A DNA stretch of 35,153 nucleotides. It comes from Sphaerobacteraceae bacterium. Lineage in GTDB: Bacteria > Chloroflexota > Chloroflexia > Thermomicrobiales > Thermomicrobiaceae. This document shows, in pieces, positions 30,436 to 35,153 of the stretch (within the stretch, counting starts at the first letter, position 1; each line of letters starts with the position of its first letter). The stretch spans positions 1 to 35,153 of the forward strand of contig REEK01000063.1 of assembly GCA_007695115.1 (NCBI GenBank), written 5' to 3'. Under the pieces are notes generated by a model. The model had not been told where the DNA came from, did not search any database, and saw nothing but the letters and a program-made list of their open reading frames with translations. The translations under genes and the position numbers were made by a program.

Positions 30436-30853
30436 TGATGCATCGATTCGTAGATCTTGCGTGCAGATGCTGCCCAGTATTCATCCGGTATGTACCGAAC
30501 GCCGTGAATACTGACAAACAAATTATGCGCAGAGCAATTCCATTCTAAATGGTCAGACTTGAACCATCAAGCCTGTGCGTGATATTCAGAGAATCTGTCA
30601 TCCCATGAGGCGCGTGTTCCAGGTCGAGACTCATATCCTCACCGACCCGGAAACCGCCAAGCCGATTTTTGAGCCATATGCGAGCCGGCGATCCGGATGA
30701 AGAGAACAACGATTCTTGAGCAGCCAGTAAAGCATCGGAGGTGCAGTCTCAGTGGCTGCAACTACGTCCGCCGAGCTTCGGGATCGCGAACGTTACACTA
30801 GCGCTTCTGCCTGCGATTCAATGGAGTACCAGTCGTTGGAGAAGGGGATTCTC
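30436..30853. other. 418-bp region between the membrane-protein gene and the ferritin fragment
   Basis: It contains the nested inverted repeat at 30475-30513. A 31-codon frame at 30605-30700 (MRRVFQVETHIL...) looks protein-like and may be another gene fragment. No promoter or terminator is recognised. An open frame from 30752 runs into the ferritin start and is read as leader. Confidence 0.4.
30475..30513. repeat. Nested inverted repeat
   Basis: The outer arms CAGTATTCA (30475-30483) and TGAATACTG (30505-30513) are perfect. Inside them CGGTA-tg-TACCG (30486-30497) is a second perfect hairpin. It lies upstream of the small membrane-protein gene; an operator or structured RNA is possible. Confidence 0.55.
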
Positions 30854-30997
30854 ATGTTCCGACGCCATCAATCAGGGGGTCAATCCCCGAATCAGCCAAC
30901 TCTGGACGCGATGAATGAGCAAATCAACAATGAATTTGCATCTGCCTATGAGTACCTGTCGATGTCCGTTTACTGCGGATCTGCCAGGGATTCATAG
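30854..30997 (+). pseudogene. Ferritin, N-terminal fragment
   Basis: From ATG 30854, with AGAAGGGGA a few nt upstream, the frame encodes TLDAMNEQINNEFASAYEYLSMSVYCGS, which is helix A of a bacterial non-haem ferritin including the ferroxidase glutamate in NNEFASAY. It stops at 30997 after 47 codons, where a full ferritin has about 170. The sequence then changes to a GH51 reading in another frame, so this is a deletion or rearrangement remnant rather than a short gene. Confidence 0.75.
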
Positions 30998-31702
30998 ACC
31001 AGGTTCGCTATGTGCAGGGGATCGAACACGATATCAAGATCGCCTACGATGAATGGAATGTCTGGTTTCGGACCAGGTCGCTGGAAGCTCGGCAGGGGGA
31101 TCGAAGAGCACTACAATCTCTCAGACGCGCTCGCCGTGGCGTTCTATCTGAATGTGTTCATTCGCCAATGCCGCACGGTCGGGATGGCCAGTTTCGCCCA
31201 GATGGTCAACGCAACCGCGCCGATCTTCACCAACCCGGAGGGACTCTTCCGGCAGACCATTTTTCATCCGCTCAAGCTGTACTCCGATCATCTGCAAGGA
31301 CCCGCGCTCGATATACATGTCGATTCCCCGACGTATAACCTCACAGCCGAAAATGAGACATCGCCGATTCCGCATCGCGTCGCCGATCTCAGTCCATTCA
31401 CGATGCTGGATGCAACGGCTACGCTGAGTGATTCCGGCAAGGTCGTCGCGATCGGCGTGGTCAATCGGGACCGTGACAATGACCACGAGACGGTGATCGA
31501 TCTGGTCTCGGAACGTTCTATCTCCCGTGTCTCGGCGTATGAAGTAGCGGGAAATGATCCTGATATCAAGAACTCGTTCGAGGAGCCGGACAATGTAGAC
31601 GTCGTCTCCAGAGATGTCCCGACGGAGAGTGAGGCCACGCAGATCAGCTACTCATTCCCACGACATTCAGTGACCGTCTTGCGGATCGAGCTGGCTAACT
31701 GA
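30985..31702 (+). pseudogene. Alpha-L-arabinofuranosidase (GH51), frameshifted C-terminal fragment
   Basis: Only the last ~240 residues of a ~500-residue GH51 enzyme remain. One frame gives FIDQVRYVQGIEHDIKIAYDEWNVWFR up to about 31075. The reading then moves to another frame for GIEEHYNLSDALAVAFYLNV..., ATAPIFTNPEGLFRQTIFHPLKLY and the C-terminal beta domain ending SFPRHSVTVLRIELAN at 31702. The catalytic acid/base half is missing and the frame changes between the two parts, so the fragment cannot be functional. It removes arabinose side chains in intact homologues. Confidence 0.8.
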
Positions 31703-31759
31703 GTATCAGGCGGATGCTCAACCATACCGACGCCCTCATCGGCTACCTGGTGGACGCTG

Positions 31760-31858
31760 CCAACTACGCTCGGACCGGGACTGGAGATCGATGAAGATGT
31801 CATTCGGGAACACCCTCAGCAAGAGGTGTTTTTCAATCTGTTTGCCGAGGATTGGTAA
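31760..31858 (+). pseudogene. Possible enolase-superfamily C-terminal tail
   Basis: The frame ending TAA at 31856-31858 reads PTTLGPGLEIDEDVIREHPQ and on to FAEDW. PGLEIDEDVIREHP resembles the C-terminal end of mandelate-racemase-like sugar-acid dehydratases. Only about 32 codons remain and no start is visible. It lies 57 nt after the GH51 remnant, consistent with a decayed sugar-catabolic cluster. Confidence 0.35.
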
Positions 31859-31902
31859 CTGCGACAGTCTCAACTTGAGGGTTCCTGATCTGTACACGGA
31901 CG

Positions 31903-31931
31903 AGCCCGCGGCCAGATGATGGCCGCGGGCT
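31903..31931. terminator. Strong hairpin downstream of the U32-family gene
   Basis: A perfect 11-bp stem AGCCCGCGGCC / GGCCGCGGGCT with a 7-nt loop, 20 nt past the stop of the minus-strand U32 gene. Neither strand shows a U-tract, so intrinsic termination is uncertain. Confidence 0.4.
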
Positions 31932-31951
31932 GGATTGCAGGACTCGCAACT

Positions 31952-32884
31952 TCAGACCTCAACTGGTATCGCCAGACCTTCCGCTCTGAGCAATGACATC
32001 GTCGCCTCCGGGTAATACCGTTCCAGCAGCTCAAGGCCCATGTACGCGCGCCGTACTCGTTCACGCGTCAGGCTAATAGCGGTTGTTTCCAGGTGGCTGC
32101 CGCATGGGTAAATGTTTGGAGCATTCCGCAACCCGAACTTGATGTACACGGGAGCGGCGATTCGCACGATCTCCGGGATCTCGTACATCCGGATGAACCC
32201 GCCGAGATCATCAGGTGCTTCAACATAAATGTCGAGCGGGACATCCACGGCCTGACGAACGGCGGCTATCTGAGCCAGGCTCAAATCAGTCGGGATATTG
32301 ATCGTATCTGCACCCAGGCGCTCGAGGAGTTGGATCGATGCCGGATTTGCCGATCCAATCATCACTGAGATCTTGAATTGCAGATCCCGGGGCAACTCTC
32401 CCTTGTTACGCATTTCATTGAGGACCCACAGGAGCCCTTCGTCCGCTACCAGAACTGAACGAATCCCCAGCTCACAGGCTCGTCGCACATCCTCGATGGC
32501 ATGAACAACCTGTTCCTGGCCTCGAAGGCGAGGTGCGATGATGCCTCCGCCAGAGGCTCGGGCCATTGCGCTGGTATCCCACGCGGCGTTTGGTCGGGCG
32601 AACAGGCTCACTTCCATTCCACGGGTTCGTGCCTGCTCATTCATCTGGAGGATTTCGTCGTCGGTCTGCAACATTACCCCGCTTCCCTGAGAGATGCGGT
32701 GGATTGTGATACCGAAGCGCTCGGCATCTTCAATAACGGCTGCCAGAGCCTGAGGACCCTCAGTACTGGGAATCTCGACTCGATACTGTGCGCCATCGGG
32801 GAAACGCTTGCTGCTGGTGGGCAAATCGTGGGCGTCTCCCGATGGAAGCCCGATACTCTTCAGAAATCCCCGAGTCTTTTCCAT
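31952..32884 (-). CDS. Peptidase U32-family protein
   Basis: 310 residues with the TIM-barrel-like U32 pattern: QYRVEIPSTEGPQALAAVI near 33-51, RACELGIRSVLVADEGLLW near 136, FKISVMIGSANPASIQLLERLGADTINIP near 170-198, and a later IYVEAPDDLGGFIRMYEIPE. Family members include collagenase-like peptidases and the O2-independent hydroxylation proteins UbiU/UbiV. The Cys cluster that binds 4Fe-4S in UbiU/V and relatives is absent; only two cysteines are present (RACELG, YPCGSH). A role in proteolysis or RNA/cofactor modification is not decidable from sequence. AAAGGGG lies 7 nt upstream. It is monocistronic. Confidence 0.85.
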   Translation of the reverse strand: MEKTRGFLKSIGLPSGDAHDLPTSSKRFPDGAQYRVEIPSTEGPQALAAVIEDAERFGITIHRISQGSGVMLQTDDEILQMNEQARTRGMEVSLFARPNAAWDTSAMARASGGGIIAPRLRGQEQVVHAIEDVRRACELGIRSVLVADEGLLWVLNEMRNKGELPRDLQFKISVMIGSANPASIQLLERLGADTINIPTDLSLAQIAAVRQAVDVPLDIYVEAPDDLGGFIRMYEIPEIVRIAAPVYIKFGLRNAPNIYPCGSHLETTAISLTRERVRRAYMGLELLERYYPEATMSLLRAEGLAIPVEV

Positions 32885-33446
32885 GCCGTACCCCTTTCAA
32901 AAGCGTTCAGTCGAAGCCCCCGTAGACACAGTATCAATATCTAAGATTGCCAGAGTCTGCACGCATTCCGAGTTCAGTAGAGAACCTGATTTGCGACCTC
33001 TTCCCCATTGAATGGGCAGTGTCGAGTAATCTGGTCGGAAAAAGTCCAGATCGCGATAGAGAAACTTGTCCTCGTGTATTTAGCAGGATATCCGCTGTAA
33101 CCTCAACCTACAACTGGCATCAAAACAGGAGCGCTTGGCTCCTCGATCCCATAGTCGAGGTAGCTCGACCCCCCTTCTCCTCTCCTGAATGCTCGCCTCG
33201 AACTATTGGTGGGTGGAAGAGAGCATGACGATATGGACAATGAAGGTCGACCCCAGGCGACCTCTTGAGTCGGCTGGGGGGCGCTCTGCTGCATCGGCTC
33301 ATCTCCCCAGGCCCGCCACGATCTCGATCTATGCACGGGTGGCACAGAATGTGACGGTGTGGACATTGAAGGTCGATCCCATCGGCTCCCTGAATTGGCT
33401 GCGCACTCCCTGCTGGCTCTCGCTAGCGAACCCACAGGATGCATTA
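32885..33446. other. 562-bp intergenic region between U32 and MscS genes
   Basis: No gene recognised. It holds the minus-strand leader of the U32 gene and, at 33225-33254 and 33348-33377, two copies of a 30-bp direct repeat (25 of 30 identical) that encode similar peptides MTIWTMKVDP and VTVWTLKVDP in the frame that runs into the channel gene. An open frame from 33189 reads through both copies but has no ribosome binding site. No clear promoter was found. Confidence 0.5.
33225..33377 (+). repeat. Two 30-bp degenerate direct repeats
   Basis: The copies are at 33225-33254 and 33348-33377, offset 123 bp (a multiple of three), with five mismatches. Both keep the reading WTxKVDP, which suggests a former coding duplication, possibly two decayed gene starts. 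Confidence 0.6.
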
Positions 33447-34403
33447 ATGGACCTGTTTCCACCCTATACATGGCTCGAGCAGGCGCTTGGCCTTCCGCCT
33501 GACATTCAAGGTCAGATCTTTCGCTCGATAAGCGCTATTCTCATTCTCTGGTTGATCCACTGGATCATACTGACCGTCGCGTTTCGACGGGTCGAGGACC
33601 TTGCGCTGCGATATCGACTGCGGAAGAGCCTCACCTACGCTACCGTTGTCGTCGGCGCGCTCCTGGTTGGGCGAATCTGGTTCGTCGGGATCCAGCCGAT
33701 CGCCACATTTCTCGGCCTTCTGTCAGCTGGTGTTGCCATCGCGCTTCAGGACCTGGTCGCCAGTTTTGCAGCCTGGGTTTTTCTTCTCTGGCGCCGACCC
33801 TTCGAGGTCGGAGATCGTATCCAGATCGGCGACCATGCCGGTGATGTGATCGATATACGAGTGTTCCAGTTCACGATTCTCGAGATCCAGAACTGGGTTC
33901 ACGCCGATCAGCCGACCGGCAGAATTATTCACATCCCCAACAACAAGATCTTCAAAGAACCCCAGATGAACTTCAGCCGGGGGACACGGTACATCTGGAA
34001 CGAGTTGCCGATTCTGCTTACCTTTGAGAGCAATTGGGAAGCAGCCAAGGGGATTCTGAACGAAATCGTGCATCGTCACAGCGATGTCGATGCCTCGTCA
34101 GTAAAGCAGGAGTTGATTCGTGCGAGCGCGCGATTCCGCTTGCCGCAAGTTGACTTCGAACCACGAGTGTTCACGAGCGTTGAAGACAGCGGAGTACTGC
34201 TGACACTCCGCTATATCTGCGAGCCGCGCCGTCGTCGTGGCACTACAGAGGCGATCTGGGAAGACGTACTCCGTGCCTTCGCCGAGCGTTCCGACATCGA
34301 CTTCGCGTATCCAACGGTCCGCTACTATCACAATCCCGTCGAGGGCAAACAGGATGCGAAAGCCGATCCCTCCCCCGCAAACAGTTCCCACAGACCGTTC
34401 TGA
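33447..34403 (+). CDS. MscS-family mechanosensitive ion channel
   Basis: 318 residues. Hydrophobic helices near 24-44 and 58-80 lead to the pore helix TFLGLLSAGVAIALQDLVASF (about 89-109), the MscS TM3 signature. RRPFEVGDRIQIGDHAGDVIDI begins the cytoplasmic beta domain, followed by HIPNNKIFKEPQMNFSRG and the alpha/beta C-terminal vestibule. It opens under membrane tension to release solutes during osmotic down-shock. ATG 33447 has AGGA 7 nt upstream; the longer frame from 33189 crosses repeated sequence without a ribosome binding site and is rejected. It is shorter at the N-terminus than multi-helix MscK types. It converges with the HAD gene 50 nt away. Confidence 0.92.
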   Translation: MDLFPPYTWLEQALGLPPDIQGQIFRSISAILILWLIHWIILTVAFRRVEDLALRYRLRKSLTYATVVVGALLVGRIWFVGIQPIATFLGLLSAGVAIALQDLVASFAAWVFLLWRRPFEVGDRIQIGDHAGDVIDIRVFQFTILEIQNWVHADQPTGRIIHIPNNKIFKEPQMNFSRGTRYIWNELPILLTFESNWEAAKGILNEIVHRHSDVDASSVKQELIRASARFRLPQVDFEPRVFTSVEDSGVLLTLRYICEPRRRRGTTEAIWEDVLRAFAERSDIDFAYPTVRYYHNPVEGKQDAKADPSPANSSHRPF

Positions 34404-34453
34404 GCCGTGATGTTATCCCGAGAGTTCAACCGTGCCGATGCGGAGTGCGCTCA

Positions 34454-35119
34454 TCACTCGATTCCCAGCACTCTGGGGACACCGGTCAGGTCTGGCAGTT
34501 CGTCATATGGGCCATACGCCTGATCCCCCGGAATCCCACGCCGGTTGATCCAGATTCGCCGCAAACCGAGTTGTGACGCCGGAACGATGTCGTAGTCGAA
34601 CCCTTGTGCGATGTGAACGACCTCGGACGGTTCGGCGCCGATCTGATCGAAGGTATATCGAAACACATCCAGAGACGGCTTGTACCCTCTCGCCTGTTCG
34701 GCAGTTATGACGTGGTCGATTGGCACGCCGAGTTTCTCGATGTTTCCGGCTATCAGGTCGTCCTCGGTGTTCGAGATGATCACCAGTTTGTAGTGCTGCC
34801 GGAGTTGTTCGAGTACCGGCGGGACGTCAGGAAAGGGCCCGAACGTCGGGACCGCAGCGATGAGAAAATCGCCGTCAGAATCGTAATACTCGATCCCGTA
34901 TCGCTCCATTGAACGTTTCAGGCTCGCCCGCAGTACCTCGCGATATGGTCGGTACGGCCCGAGTACTTCCTCGAAGCGGTCACGGGCGCAAACCTCCAGG
35001 AATTCATCGAGATCGAGAGCATGTGCCCGGTCTCCCAGTGTTTCGACGATCGCCCCCGGCAAGTCGAAGTCGACCAGCGTCCCATACGCATCGAATGTCA
35101 ACCATTTCGTCGCAGCCAC
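34454..35119 (-). CDS. HAD-superfamily haloacid dehalogenase (type II-like) hydrolase
   Basis: 221 residues. The HAD motifs are motif I FDAYGTLVDFD with nucleophile Asp near residue 9, motif II VIISNTEDD near 118, the lysine in RGYKPSLDVF near 146 and motif IV AQGFDYDIVPASQLGLRRIW near 172. These fit L-2-haloacid dehalogenases and related phosphatases; the hydrophobic cap after motif I is of the C1 type. The true substrate cannot be set from sequence. GTG 35119 is preferred because GGGAGG lies 4 nt upstream; a TTG at 35137 has no such site. The gene begins 35 nt from the window edge and appears complete. Confidence 0.9.
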   Translation of the reverse strand: MAATKWLTFDAYGTLVDFDLPGAIVETLGDRAHALDLDEFLEVCARDRFEEVLGPYRPYREVLRASLKRSMERYGIEYYDSDGDFLIAAVPTFGPFPDVPPVLEQLRQHYKLVIISNTEDDLIAGNIEKLGVPIDHVITAEQARGYKPSLDVFRYTFDQIGAEPSEVVHIAQGFDYDIVPASQLGLRRIWINRRGIPGDQAYGPYDELPDLTGVPRVLGIE

Positions 35120-35153
35120 GCTGCCTCCCTTCAACAACTTTCGACGGACATCC

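Overview
The window reads as a chromosomal stretch of a free-living bacterium of moderately high GC, with densely packed genes on both strands, clear Shine-Dalgarno sites and sigma70-type promoters (TTGACA, 16-17 bp, TAtnnT). Long ATPase/TPR/LuxR regulators, acidic cupredoxin lipoproteins, a degenerate PP2C receptor and OYE/GMC oxidases together suggest Chloroflexota (Thermomicrobia-like). This is an inference from gene style only; no rRNA or tRNA is present to test it.

Layout. 1-4.7 kb: a possible 3' end of an upstream gene, a large LuxR-type AAA/TPR regulator, and a secreted acidic protein built on a repeated DNW motif that I do not recognise. 4.8-10.7 kb (minus): a threonine dehydratase, a 700-residue TPR protein and a membrane protein joining a PP2C-like domain that has lost metal ligands to a beta-propeller. 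10.8-11.6 kb: pyrF with its own promoter and terminator. 11.7-16.9 kb: three cupredoxin genes, each with its own promoter. Two are lipoproteins; the third is a Tat-exported ketosteroid-dehydrogenase-like flavoprotein carrying a C-terminal cupredoxin. A TetR gene is divergent from the flavoprotein, and a near-palindrome sits inside the flavoprotein promoter. 17.0-17.5 kb: a DJ-1/PfpI protein.

17.58-22.6 kb is the best understood unit: promoter, TPP riboswitch, terminator, then a YlmB-like deformylase, the ThiZ-X-Y transporter and TenA. This is the base-degraded thiamine salvage pathway. The binding-protein gene is broken by a 61-bp tandem duplication that shifts the frame. A REP-like palindrome precedes tenA.

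22.9-30.4 kb is an oxidoreductase/lipid cluster: two paralogous OYE-type enzymes with a Cys cluster, a patatin-like lipase, a calcineurin-like phosphoesterase, and, convergent, a cholesterol-oxidase-like GMC flavoenzyme and a small membrane protein. 30.8-31.9 kb is a gene graveyard: a ferritin start fused to a frameshifted GH51 arabinofuranosidase tail, then a possible enolase-superfamily tail. 31.9-35.1 kb holds a U32-family protein, an MscS channel and a HAD dehalogenase.

Most unusual are the flavoprotein-cupredoxin fusion with its two cupredoxin paralogues (Met versus Gln at the axial copper ligand), the DNW-repeat secreted protein, the PP2C-like pseudo-enzyme receptor, and the frame-breaking duplication in the thiamine-precursor binding protein.
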